Shown: positions 1-6,213 of the stretch, piece after piece | How positions within the stretch are numbered: position 1 is the first letter of the stretch | Layout of the letters: the number at the start of each line of letters is the position of its first letter | NCBI GenBank assembly: GCA_032124855.1 | Contig: JAQBCT010000298.1 | Coordinates: forward strand, 1-10,493 | Origin: DATJGR01 sp032124855 | Lineage (GTDB): Bacteria; Pseudomonadota; Gammaproteobacteria; Pseudomonadales; Azotimanducaceae | Length of the DNA stretch: 10,493 nucleotides | Reading direction: 5' to 3' | Notes under the pieces: model-generated | What the model saw: the letters and a program-made list of their open reading frames with translations, nothing else | Told to the model about the DNA's origin: nothing | Databases searched by the model: none | Position numbers and translations under genes: made by a program

Positions 1-30
1 CGAGAACCGAGGTATATAGTTCGGCGGGAG

Positions 31-39
31 TTATCCACA
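31..39 (+). promoter_or_regulatory. Perfect consensus DnaA box upstream of parA
   Basis: The nine bases TTATCCACA match the strongest E. coli-type DnaA box exactly. The site lies 19 bp before the parA start codon. A TATATA stretch at 13-18 could serve as a -10 element, which would place the box just after the transcription start, where bound DnaA could repress. That promoter reading is inference, because the -35 region would lie outside the window. I saw no second DnaA box nearby and no AT-rich unwinding region, so this does not look like an origin. A chance match is possible. Confidence 0.5.
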
Positions 40-58
40 ACGACAAAGTTGCACGACG

Positions 59-808
59 ATGGCTGAGCCAAATGCTCTTCGCATCCTGGTCGTAAACGGT
101 AAGGGAGGCTGCGGAAAAACCACGATCGCGACCAATCTGGCCGCGGCGTACGCGCGTTCCGGTTTCAGCGTAACTCTCACCGACCACGATGCCCAGGCAT
201 CCAGCACGCACTGGCTGCAACAGCGTGCCGCACCGCTGCCAACTATCCAGCTGCAGGCCGCACATCAGCGCACCGCGATGTATACGACGCGCGCGTTTCA
301 ACAGCGTATCGCGCCAAACACGCAACGCATTGTCATCGACACGCCGTCGGCCGTGAACGATCGCGACCTCGATACATTGTTGCGCGGCGTACACGTCATT
401 ATCGTCCCAGTGTTACCGTCATCCATCGACATCCGCGCTGGCGCCCGATTCATCGCGCAGTTGCTGGCGCATCGCAACTTTCGCGCGCATCCCGTGCCTG
501 TCGGTGTCATCGCCAATCGGGTGCGCGACAATACGCTCACGCACGCCAAGCTGATTCAATTTCTCGAATGTCTGGACGTACCCACGGTCGCGACGTTTCG
601 CGACAGCGCTCTCTACACGCGACTCGCCGAGGATGGCAGCGGCATCTTCGATGACGTCGCCGCGGCTCACACCACCCGCGAGGCTCGCGAATGGCACAAG
701 CTGTTGCGATGGATTGACACCGTCACCGCGGCCAGCCACAGCGCGCAGCGTTCCGGGCCGCGCGCTGCCACCCCCCATCTGCACACCAGCGAGTCGGCGA
801 AGGCCTAG
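59..808 (+). CDS. ParA-family (MinD/Soj-type) P-loop ATPase, orphan
   Basis: This is a 249-residue ParA-like ATPase, a family whose members dimerise on ATP and position DNA, plasmids or protein cargo in the cell. The deviant Walker A motif KGGCGKTT is at residues 15-22, a DxDxQ motif (DHDAQ) is at 42-46, the Walker B-like IVIDTPS is at 91-97, and IANRV at 151-155 resembles the base-contacting NR segment. There is no N-terminal helix-turn-helix, so it is the short, Soj-like form rather than a P1-type ParA. Residues from about 222 on form a Ser/Ala/His-rich tail with no recognisable domain. No parB and no obvious cargo gene lies nearby, so it is an orphan, and its cargo cannot be read from context. 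No good ribosome binding site precedes the ATG. A consensus DnaA box lies just upstream. The ATPase call is firm; chromosome partitioning is not established. Confidence 0.9.
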   Translation: MAEPNALRILVVNGKGGCGKTTIATNLAAAYARSGFSVTLTDHDAQASSTHWLQQRAAPLPTIQLQAAHQRTAMYTTRAFQQRIAPNTQRIVIDTPSAVNDRDLDTLLRGVHVIIVPVLPSSIDIRAGARFIAQLLAHRNFRAHPVPVGVIANRVRDNTLTHAKLIQFLECLDVPTVATFRDSALYTRLAEDGSGIFDDVAAAHTTREAREWHKLLRWIDTVTAASHSAQRSGPRAATPHLHTSESAKA

Positions 809-814
809 TTTTCA

Positions 815-836
815 TGTGCCACCCTACGGTGGCTCA
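815..836 (+). other. Small hairpin between parA and the ABC-F gene
   Basis: GCCACC (818-823) and GGTGGC (828-833) form a perfect 6-bp stem around a CTAC loop, and 815-816 can pair with 835-836 past one mismatch. It sits directly after the parA stop in the 75-bp gap. No T-run follows on either strand, so it is not a classical intrinsic terminator. It could protect the mRNA end or weakly attenuate. The rest of the gap (809-883) shows no clear promoter or Shine-Dalgarno sequence. Confidence 0.35.
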
Positions 837-883
837 CTCACCGACGACGCTCTGCGCCTACCTGCAGTTCGAATAGCTCAATC

Positions 884-2776
884 ATGATCGTAGTGGACGA
901 TGTCACGCTCAAACGCGGCGGCGAAGCCTTGTTCGAGCATCTGGATCTCACCATTCACCCCGGCCAACGGGTCGGGATGGTGGGGCGCAATGGAGTGGGC
1001 AAGTCGAGCCTCTTCGCGCTGCTGCGGGGACGACTGCAGGCGGAGCTGGGTGAAGTGCGCATCCCGCCGCGCTGGCGCATTGCCCATCTTGCCCAGGAAA
1101 CCCACCCCAGCGAGCGTCGCGCGCTGGATTGGGCAATAGACGGCGACGGGGCGCTGCGCCGGGTCGAGACAGCCATTCGCGCCGCCGAAGCGAGCGGCGA
1201 CAACGCGGCGCTGGCAACCCTCCACAGCGAATTCGATGATCTCCACGGTTACTCGGCCGCAGCACGGGCCGCCGCAATTCTCGATGGTCTGGGGTTTGCC
1301 GCGACAGATCACGACCGCGCGTACCGGGAATTCTCCGGGGGCTGGCGGATCCGCCTCAATCTGGCGCAGACGCTGATGACACCGGCCGAATTGTTGCTGC
1401 TGGACGAACCGACCAATCACCTCGATCTGGACGCTATGCTGTGGCTGGAGACGCACCTCAGCCGATTCGAGGGCACCCTGGTGATGATCGCGCACGATCG
1501 GGAGTTTCTCGACGCAGTGACCACTCACACCGTGCATCTGGAGACCGGCCGCGCCACGCTGTATCGCGGCAACTACAGCGCGTTCGAGCGCCAGCGCGGC
1601 GAACAACTCACGCGCGAGTCGGCGCTCGCACGCCGCGCCGCCCAGAAAGCCGAGCACATCAATCGGTTCGTGGAGCGGTTTCGCGCCAAGGCCAGCAAGG
1701 CACGGCAGGTGCAGAGCCGTCTGAAGGCACTCGAGAAGTTGCAGCTGGCCGAGCCGGGGCATGCGGATTCGCCGTACCAGTTCACCTTCCCCAATCCGCG
1801 CCAGATCTCGCGAACGCTGGTGCAGGTCGAAGACGCTCTGCTGGGCTATCCCGACAGGCCGGTCGTGTCCTGTGGCGCCTTTCGGATCACGCCGGGCGCT
1901 CGAATTGGTGTACTGGGCAGCAACGGCGCGGGGAAAACGACCCTGATGCGCACGTTGGCCGGAGATCTCGCCCCGCTGCAAGGCGAGGTGTTGCGCGGTC
2001 AACACAGCACGGTGGGATATTTCGCGCAGCATCAGCTGGATCTGCTGGACCCCGCGGCCCACGCATTGACGCACTTGCGCCAGCGCGCGCCCGCCGCCCT
2101 GGAACAGCGCCAGCGTGACTACCTCGGCGGCTGGGGCTTCGCCGGGGAGATGGCTTTGCGCGCGACCCGTACACTCTCAGGCGGCGAAAAGGCCCGCCTT
2201 GTGCTCGCGCTCATCGCCTGGCAGGAGCCTGCGTTGCTGCTGCTGGATGAACCCACCAACCACCTGGACATCGAGATGCGCCACGCGCTGACGGTGGCCC
2301 TGCAGGCGTACGAAGGCGCGTTGGTCATCGTGTCGCACGACCGGGACCTGCTGTCGCGTTGCGTTGATGAGTTCTGGATCGTGCAAAATGCAGCGCTCGC
2401 CGAGTTCGGCGACGACCTCAATCAGTACGCGCAACGCATCCGGCAACGACAGACCGCTGCGCCCGGCAACGCGGAATCGTCCCGCCGAGACCGCCGCCGC
2501 GACGCAGCAGAGCTGCGCCGTGCAAGTCAGCCGCTGCGCAATGCGTTGAAAAAGTTAGAACGCGGCATCGATTCGCTGACGGAGCAATTGCGCGAACTCG
2601 AGCAGACGCTGGCGAATCCCGGTACCTACGATCGAGGTGGCGCCGACATCCAGGCCCTGCTCGCCCGGCGCGGCACAATGGCAGCGCAGCTGCAAGCCGC
2701 CGAGGCTGACTGGTTGACCCAGCAGGAACAGCTGGACGTCTTCGAAGGTCCGCCTCAATCGTCGTCCGAAGACTGA
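884..2776 (+). CDS. yheS: ABC-F family ATPase, YheS-type
   Basis: This is a 630-residue cytosolic protein with two ABC ATPase domains and no membrane segments. ABC-F proteins act on the ribosome near the E site. The first domain has Walker A GRNGVGKS (34-41), signature FSGGW (150-154), Walker B with DEPTNHLD (174-181) and switch His204. The second has GSNGAGKTT (345-353), LSGGEKAR (431-438), DEPTNHLD (455-462) and His485. Between them, about 237-300, lies the charged helical linker that enters the ribosome in this family. The C-terminal part, about 535-620, is rich in Arg, Glu and Gln and likely forms a coiled coil. The length and the opening MIVVDDVTLKRGG fit YheS (about 637 residues) better than Uup or EttA. 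The start is chosen by that match, since no clear ribosome binding site is present. The 3' end overlaps the convergent PDZ gene by 22 bp. The family is certain; assignment to the YheS subgroup is likely. Confidence 0.93.
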   Translation: MIVVDDVTLKRGGEALFEHLDLTIHPGQRVGMVGRNGVGKSSLFALLRGRLQAELGEVRIPPRWRIAHLAQETHPSERRALDWAIDGDGALRRVETAIRAAEASGDNAALATLHSEFDDLHGYSAAARAAAILDGLGFAATDHDRAYREFSGGWRIRLNLAQTLMTPAELLLLDEPTNHLDLDAMLWLETHLSRFEGTLVMIAHDREFLDAVTTHTVHLETGRATLYRGNYSAFERQRGEQLTRESALARRAAQKAEHINRFVERFRAKASKARQVQSRLKALEKLQLAEPGHADSPYQFTFPNPRQISRTLVQVEDALLGYPDRPVVSCGAFRITPGARIGVLGSNGAGKTTLMRTLAGDLAPLQGEVLRGQHSTVGYFAQHQLDLLDPAAHALTHLRQRAPAALEQRQRDYLGGWGFAGEMALRATRTLSGGEKARLVLALIAWQEPALLLLDEPTNHLDIEMRHALTVALQAYEGALVIVSHDRDLLSRCVDEFWIVQNAALAEFGDDLNQYAQRIRQRQTAAPGNAESSRRDRRRDAAELRRASQPLRNALKKLERGIDSLTEQLRELEQTLANPGTYDRGGADIQALLARRGTMAAQLQAAEADWLTQQEQLDVFEGPPQSSSED

Positions 2777-3645
2777 ATCTCAACGTCGCGCATGAACATC
2801 ACTGCACCCCTATCCTGGAGCGCCGGCAGCGTTGCAGCACCGGGGACGAAGTCGACCGAACGCTCCGCGCCGTCGCGGATGACGGTCACCGTCACAGGCT
2901 GGCCACCCGGCCGGGCAAGGTGCTGCAGGGCCTCCAGACTGTTCGGCTCCACCGCATCGCCAATACGCACCACCACATCGCCCCCCTCGAGACCGCTGGC
3001 CGCATCCGCCTGGAGCACCAGGACACCGCGGTCCACCCCGAAATAGCGTCCGAGCGTGGCATCGAGATCGTGTAGCTGCAGCCGGCTCGCATTGATGCTG
3101 ACGAAATTCGGACCGCCTGTGGTCGCCATCGTCACATCGAACGCGCCGTCAAGCGCAGCCATGTCGGGTGGAGGCAGCGGCATCGCGAAGGGCTGTGGCT
3201 CGTTCAGTGTCACATCCACGCTATGCTGCTGACTGTCGCGCAGGTATTCCACCGCGATCACATCCCCGGCAACCGCATCGCTCAACGCCTTGAACAGCGT
3301 CGGCACCGAACCGTCAACGGGTACACCGGCCACCGAAACCACCACGTCTCCCACCTGCAGCCCCGCCGCGGCCGCGCCGCTGCCAGGCGTAACGCCAACC
3401 ACCGCAATACCGGCTCCCCGCGGCGGACCCAGCACAATGCCGAGCATCGCCTTTCCTCCAATAACGAAGTGACCTCCATCGGGCCCAAGCTCGCGGTGCA
3501 ACTCCGCGAATTCCCGCGCCGCGGCATCCAGACGCTCGCGCGCCTGTTCCAGCCTTGCCGTCAGATCAGCGGACGGCGGATCGGCTGCCGCGGCCGCAAC
3601 GACAAAGAGACACATACAGCCAACAGCAACGCTTGTGCTACGCAC
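2755..3645 (-). CDS. Exported protein with two PDZ domains, no protease domain
   Basis: This protein of about 296 residues has an N-terminal signal peptide: a short basic start, a hydrophobic stretch, then a likely cleavage after AAAA before DPP. A charged helix with coiled-coil character (about residues 25-55) follows. PDZ domain 1 spans about 67-148, with GIVLG as carboxylate-loop-like sequence and GLQVGDVVVSVAGVPV as its core. PDZ domain 2 spans about 198-265, with GLEGGDVVVRIGDAV. The protein ends in an acidic SSDDD. There is no trypsin-like or other protease domain, so it probably binds peptides or protein C-termini in the periplasm. It is the third gene of the sigma/anti-sigma unit, 19 bp after the anti-sigma stop. 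I place the start at the GTG at 3645, because GGAGG at 3651-3655 sits 5 bases before it. The GTG at 3651 would use the last G of that site as its own first base. A sensor or modulator role for the sigma system is inference. Confidence 0.85.
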   Translation of the reverse strand: MRSTSVAVGCMCLFVVAAAAADPPSADLTARLEQARERLDAAAREFAELHRELGPDGGHFVIGGKAMLGIVLGPPRGAGIAVVGVTPGSGAAAAGLQVGDVVVSVAGVPVDGSVPTLFKALSDAVAGDVIAVEYLRDSQQHSVDVTLNEPQPFAMPLPPPDMAALDGAFDVTMATTGGPNFVSINASRLQLHDLDATLGRYFGVDRGVLVLQADAASGLEGGDVVVRIGDAVEPNSLEALQHLARPGGQPVTVTVIRDGAERSVDFVPGAATLPALQDRGAVMFMRDVEIQSSDDD

Positions 3646-3650
3646 GCTCA

Positions 3651-3655
3651 CCTCC
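3651..3655 (-). promoter_or_regulatory. Strong ribosome binding site deciding the PDZ gene start
   Basis: On the minus strand GGAGG is followed by TGAGC and then GTG at 3645, ideal spacing for that codon. It overlaps the upstream in-frame GTG at 3651, which argues against the longer reading. Confidence 0.65.
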
Positions 3656-3664
3656 GTATCCGCT

Positions 3665-4189
3665 TCAAATCATTGGCAACGGCGCGCCAGCGCCGCGTTC
3701 CAGGTCCAGCATCGACTCCAGCAGTGCCACGCGCTGCTGCCACAGACGTGCCGATTCCGCGGTGTCGGCGCGGTCTTGCGCCGACATCTGATTCAACGCC
3801 GCATCGACAGCGGCGATGCGGTATGCCAGTACACGTCCCACCTCACTCGAATCGGCCGATGTTGCCACCATGGCCCCGAAGGATCGTTCGAGCTGCTGCG
3901 ATGTGCCGATAAGCATTTCAATAGATGCAACCGCGTTTGCATCCCGCTGCAGCATCACACCGATCGTCAGCGCCACCCCTGCGATCGTCGCCGCTGCAGC
4001 GCCCCAGCGATGGGCCGCGCGCATGCGTCGTTCACGCCGCGCCACTCGCGCCTCAATGGAGTCCCAGAGGTCGCGTGGTGGCGACAACGGTGGCAACGCA
4101 GCCAGGCGTTGGCGCAGCCAATCCACCTCGTTACGCGCAGCTACGAAATCAGGATCGTCATCCGCCACGCCGCGTGGATCACGGAACAT
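3665..4189 (-). CDS. Single-pass membrane protein, probable anti-sigma factor
   Basis: This is a 174-residue protein encoded directly after an ECF sigma gene, overlapping it by 11 bp. The N-terminal part, about 1-58, is charged and includes PPLSPPRDLWDSIEARVARR, a segment of the kind that precedes the membrane span in many anti-sigma factors. One hydrophobic segment spans about residues 63-80 and follows Arg-rich sequence, so the N-terminus should be cytosolic and the C-terminal 95 residues periplasmic. The C-terminal part is mostly helical and polar and ends in LPMI. No zinc-binding HxxxCxxC motif of the ZAS type is present, so the sigma-binding part is not a standard one. The ATG at 4189 is chosen because AGGGG at 4196-4200 precedes it with a 6-base gap; an in-frame TTG at 4204 is possible but less likely. 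The anti-sigma role rests on gene order, topology and the proline-rich motif, not on a clear domain match. Confidence 0.75.
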   Translation of the reverse strand: MFRDPRGVADDDPDFVAARNEVDWLRQRLAALPPLSPPRDLWDSIEARVARRERRMRAAHRWGAAAATIAGVALTIGVMLQRDANAVASIEMLIGTSQQLERSFGAMVATSADSSEVGRVLAYRIAAVDAALNQMSAQDRADTAESARLWQQRVALLESMLDLERGAGAPLPMI

Positions 4190-4760
4190 AGGCAACCCCT
4201 GCAATCACGCTCGCATTACCGGTGGCCCGCTGCGACCAACTCAACAATTGCGCGTAACCGCGTGCGAGCTGGGACTTCGAATAGCTGGCGGAGCGGCCGA
4301 AAAGATCGCCGATCTCGGCGTGGGAATAGCCCTCCACTTCATGTAGCCACACCACGAAACGTGTGCGCGGTGAGAGCGACGCCAGGGCGCGCTCCAGATC
4401 CTGCAATCCGTCTGCGCGTCCCGCATCGGTGCGAGGGTCGCCCGAATCGTCCGCCACCGCGACTGTGCGACGTGTCCACCAGGGCAAACGCAGCTTTCCC
4501 AGACAGTGATTGACCGCGATGCGGCGCACCCACGGTACGAATGCCTCCGCGTTCTCCAGCGTGCCGGCCCGTTCGATAACATCGACGAAGGTATCCTGAG
4601 TCACCTCATCGGCGAGCGAGCGGTCCTGCAGAATGCGCGACGCCAGCGAATGCACCATACCCCCCAGGGCGACGTATATGTCGTGGGCGGCGCGGCGATC
4701 CCCGGCCGCCAGTCGGCGCACGAGCGCAACCTCGATGGTGATGCGATGAAACTGCGACAT
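4179..4760 (-). CDS. ECF-type RNA polymerase sigma factor (sigma-70 family)
   Basis: This is a 193-residue sigma factor with only the two domains typical of the extracytoplasmic-function group. Region 2 spans about residues 18-92, with DEVTQDTFVDVI (51-62) and PWVRRIAVNHCLGKLR matching the core-binding and -10 recognition helices. Region 4 spans about 120-175, with LERALASLSPRTRFVVWLH followed by the helix-turn-helix YSHAEIGDLFGRSASYSKSQ. It would direct RNA polymerase to a small set of promoters, probably including its own operon. It is the first gene of a three-gene unit with the membrane anti-sigma and the PDZ protein. The ATG at 4760 is the natural start, although no strong ribosome binding site is visible before it. 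Family membership is certain. The stimulus and ECF subgroup are unknown, but the membrane and periplasmic partners suggest envelope sensing. Confidence 0.92.
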   Translation of the reverse strand: MSQFHRITIEVALVRRLAAGDRRAAHDIYVALGGMVHSLASRILQDRSLADEVTQDTFVDVIERAGTLENAEAFVPWVRRIAVNHCLGKLRLPWWTRRTVAVADDSGDPRTDAGRADGLQDLERALASLSPRTRFVVWLHEVEGYSHAEIGDLFGRSASYSKSQLARGYAQLLSWSQRATGNASVIAGVAYVP

Positions 4761-4808
4761 ATACCGTATAGATGCGCCGCACCGCGAAAGGGTCGCAGAA
4801 AGTTTTCG

Positions 4809-4829
4809 CGCGCGCCCGGACGGCGCGCG
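4809..4829 (-). other. GC-rich hairpin between the LLM gene and the sigma gene
   Basis: CGCGCGCC (4809-4816) and GGCGCGCG (4822-4829) form a perfect 8-bp stem with a 5-base loop. It begins 3 bp after the LLM oxidoreductase stop codon. On the minus strand the next bases are CGAAAACTTT rather than a T-run, so it is at best a weak or Rho-assisted terminator. It may instead lie in the leader of the sigma operon. The rest of 4761-4832 shows no confident promoter. Confidence 0.4.
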
Positions 4830-4832
4830 TGA

Positions 4833-6110
4833 TCACCCTGCTGCAGGCTTCACGTAGATCGAGGGTTCGTTGGCCGCTTCTTCCGTGATACGCCGGCCGA
4901 GCGCCGGGAACACCGGGATGTCCGCATCTTTCAGCGGCTGCATGGCAATCTTGCGGGCCATGGCGGCTTCAACGAACGGCGCGAGTTCGGCCTGTTTGCG
5001 CTGTTCGCGCTCAACCGTGCGGGCCTTGAACTCTGGCATCACTTCAGACGCAAACAACTCCAGCGCTTCACAGATATCTTCGTGTTTGTTCATGCCCGCC
5101 TGCTGGATGAACGTCACCTGATCGACACCGGCGGTTTCGAATTTGCGCAGATGCGTGCGCAGATCATCCGGCGTACCGATCCCGCCGGCACCGCCGCTGA
5201 GCGCCTGCCCCACTTCCATCGGCATGTCGCTTCGCCGTTTCTCGAAAACGCTTTCAAACTCCTTCCACAGGTTGGTCCGGCCGGGTTTGTGCGCGCCGAA
5301 CCCGTACAGACTGCCCAGCGCATAACCGAAGAATTCGAATCCTTTCAAACCGCGCTTGATGGCCACCTCGCGATCACGGTGGCATGAAAAGCTCGACACC
5401 ATACAGATGTTGGCATTCACCGCATGACCGATGGGCACACACTCATCGCTCTTGATGATCGCGTAGTACTCCTCGACCCATGACTTGGCTTCCAACGGAT
5501 CCACGAAGGCGAACGTCAATGCGCCGATACCAAGGCGTGCCGCCATTCGGATGGTTTCGCGTTGGGAACACGCCACCCACAGGGGTGGATGGGGTTTCTG
5601 CACGGATTTCGGTACAACGTTGCGGCACGGCATGCTGAAGTATTTGCCCTCATAACCGGGGTACGGATCCATCGCGAGGATGTTGCAGATCTGCTCTGTC
5701 GACTCAAGGAAGATCTTACGTTTGTCCTCAACCGTAATGCCGAATCCGCCAAGTTCCAGCACCGCCGACGATTCACCCGTACCGAAGTCCACGCGGCCAT
5801 TCGACACGAGATCCAGTGTGGCGATGACCTCGGCCGTGCGCGCCGGGTGGTTGTACTGGGGGATGACCTGCCGGATGCCGTGGCCCAACCGGATGCGCTT
5901 GGTCCGCGCCGCACAGGCCGCCAGAAATACCTCCGGCGCCGAGGAATGCGAATACTCCTCGAGGAAGTGATGTTCCACCTCCCAGGCGTAGTCCAGGCCC
6001 AGGCGATCGGCCACCTCCACCTGCTCAAGCGCGTCATTGAACAATTTCTGCTCGGCGCCATCGGTCCACGGTCGCGGCAACTGGTGCTCGTAAAAGATGC
6101 CGAATTTCAT
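4833..6110 (-). CDS. LLM class (luciferase-like) flavin-dependent oxidoreductase
   Basis: This is a 425-residue protein of the bacterial luciferase-like monooxygenase family, cytosolic enzymes that use reduced FMN or F420 to oxidise small organic substrates. It opens with MKFGIFYEHQ, the first beta strand of the TIM barrel. WEVEHHF (43-49) carries the family histidines, RVDFGTG (106-112) is the conserved glycine-rich turn, and PPLWVACS (175-182) and GTPDDLRTHLRKFETAGVDQ (312-330) are typical later barrel segments. About 65 residues beyond the usual end form a charged helical tail. The start is well supported: AAGGAG at 6117-6122 lies 6 bases before the ATG. The gene is divergent from a TetR regulator, and a near-perfect palindrome abuts its ribosome binding site, so repression by that regulator is likely. 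The substrate is unknown. The family is certain; the choice of FMN or F420 is not visible. Confidence 0.92.
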   Translation of the reverse strand: MKFGIFYEHQLPRPWTDGAEQKLFNDALEQVEVADRLGLDYAWEVEHHFLEEYSHSSAPEVFLAACAARTKRIRLGHGIRQVIPQYNHPARTAEVIATLDLVSNGRVDFGTGESSAVLELGGFGITVEDKRKIFLESTEQICNILAMDPYPGYEGKYFSMPCRNVVPKSVQKPHPPLWVACSQRETIRMAARLGIGALTFAFVDPLEAKSWVEEYYAIIKSDECVPIGHAVNANICMVSSFSCHRDREVAIKRGLKGFEFFGYALGSLYGFGAHKPGRTNLWKEFESVFEKRRSDMPMEVGQALSGGAGGIGTPDDLRTHLRKFETAGVDQVTFIQQAGMNKHEDICEALELFASEVMPEFKARTVEREQRKQAELAPFVEAAMARKIAMQPLKDADIPVFPALGRRITEEAANEPSIYVKPAAG

Positions 6111-6116
6111 GCAAAG

Positions 6117-6122
6117 CTCCTT
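6117..6122 (-). promoter_or_regulatory. Ribosome binding site of the LLM oxidoreductase gene
   Basis: Minus-strand AAGGAG lies 6 bases before the ATG. It touches the palindrome at 6124-6146, with one base between them. Confidence 0.6.
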
Positions 6123-6123
6123 C

Positions 6124-6146
6124 GTTGCTATTCACTGAATGGCAAC
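6124..6146. promoter_or_regulatory. Near-perfect 23-bp palindrome, probable TetR-family operator
   Basis: The arms GTTGCTATTCA and TGAATGGCAAC flank a single central C. Ten of eleven positions are complementary, and the one mismatch would be a T-G pair. It lies between the divergent LLM oxidoreductase and TetR genes, right before the LLM ribosome binding site. TetR-family repressors usually bind palindromes of roughly this size in such gaps. Any LLM transcript must start within or upstream of it, so binding would block transcription. The symmetry is seen directly; binding by the neighbouring regulator is inferred. Confidence 0.65.
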
Positions 6147-6154
6147 ATACAACT

Positions 6155-6170
6155 CGATGTGACGACATCG
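6155..6170. promoter_or_regulatory. Second inverted repeat in the LLM/TetR gap
   Basis: CGATGT (6155-6160) and ACATCG (6165-6170) are perfect inverted repeats separated by GACG. The centre is about 27 bp from the centre of the 23-bp palindrome, and the two sequences differ, so a second protein or a structural element is as likely as a second TetR site. It could affect transcription in either direction. Confidence 0.35.
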
Positions 6171-6213
6171 CGCAACCAGGAAAAACTCTGGCTCTGCTAT
6201 CCTGCACAACCAA

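Noticed and set aside
1..58. Replication origin at the DnaA box
   Set aside because: Only one DnaA box is visible, with no AT-rich repeats and no dnaA, dnaN or gidA gene in the window.
818..833. Intrinsic terminator after parA
   Set aside because: The 6-bp hairpin is real but no T-run follows on either strand, so a terminator call is not supported.
878..2074. A 398-codon open frame on the minus strand opposite the ABC-F gene
   Set aside because: It mirrors the well-conserved ABC-F coding sequence, shows no recognisable domain, and long antisense frames are expected in GC-rich DNA.
3635..4513. Long plus-strand open frames (also 3223-3912) opposite the sigma/anti-sigma/PDZ unit
   Set aside because: The minus-strand reading has sigma regions 2 and 4, a membrane span, a signal peptide and PDZ motifs; the plus-strand products are Arg/Pro-rich and featureless.
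4761..4832. Sigma-E-like autoregulatory promoter before the sigma gene
   Set aside because: Minus-strand GAAAACTTT loosely resembles a -35 element, but no -10 match occurs at 16-17 bp spacing.
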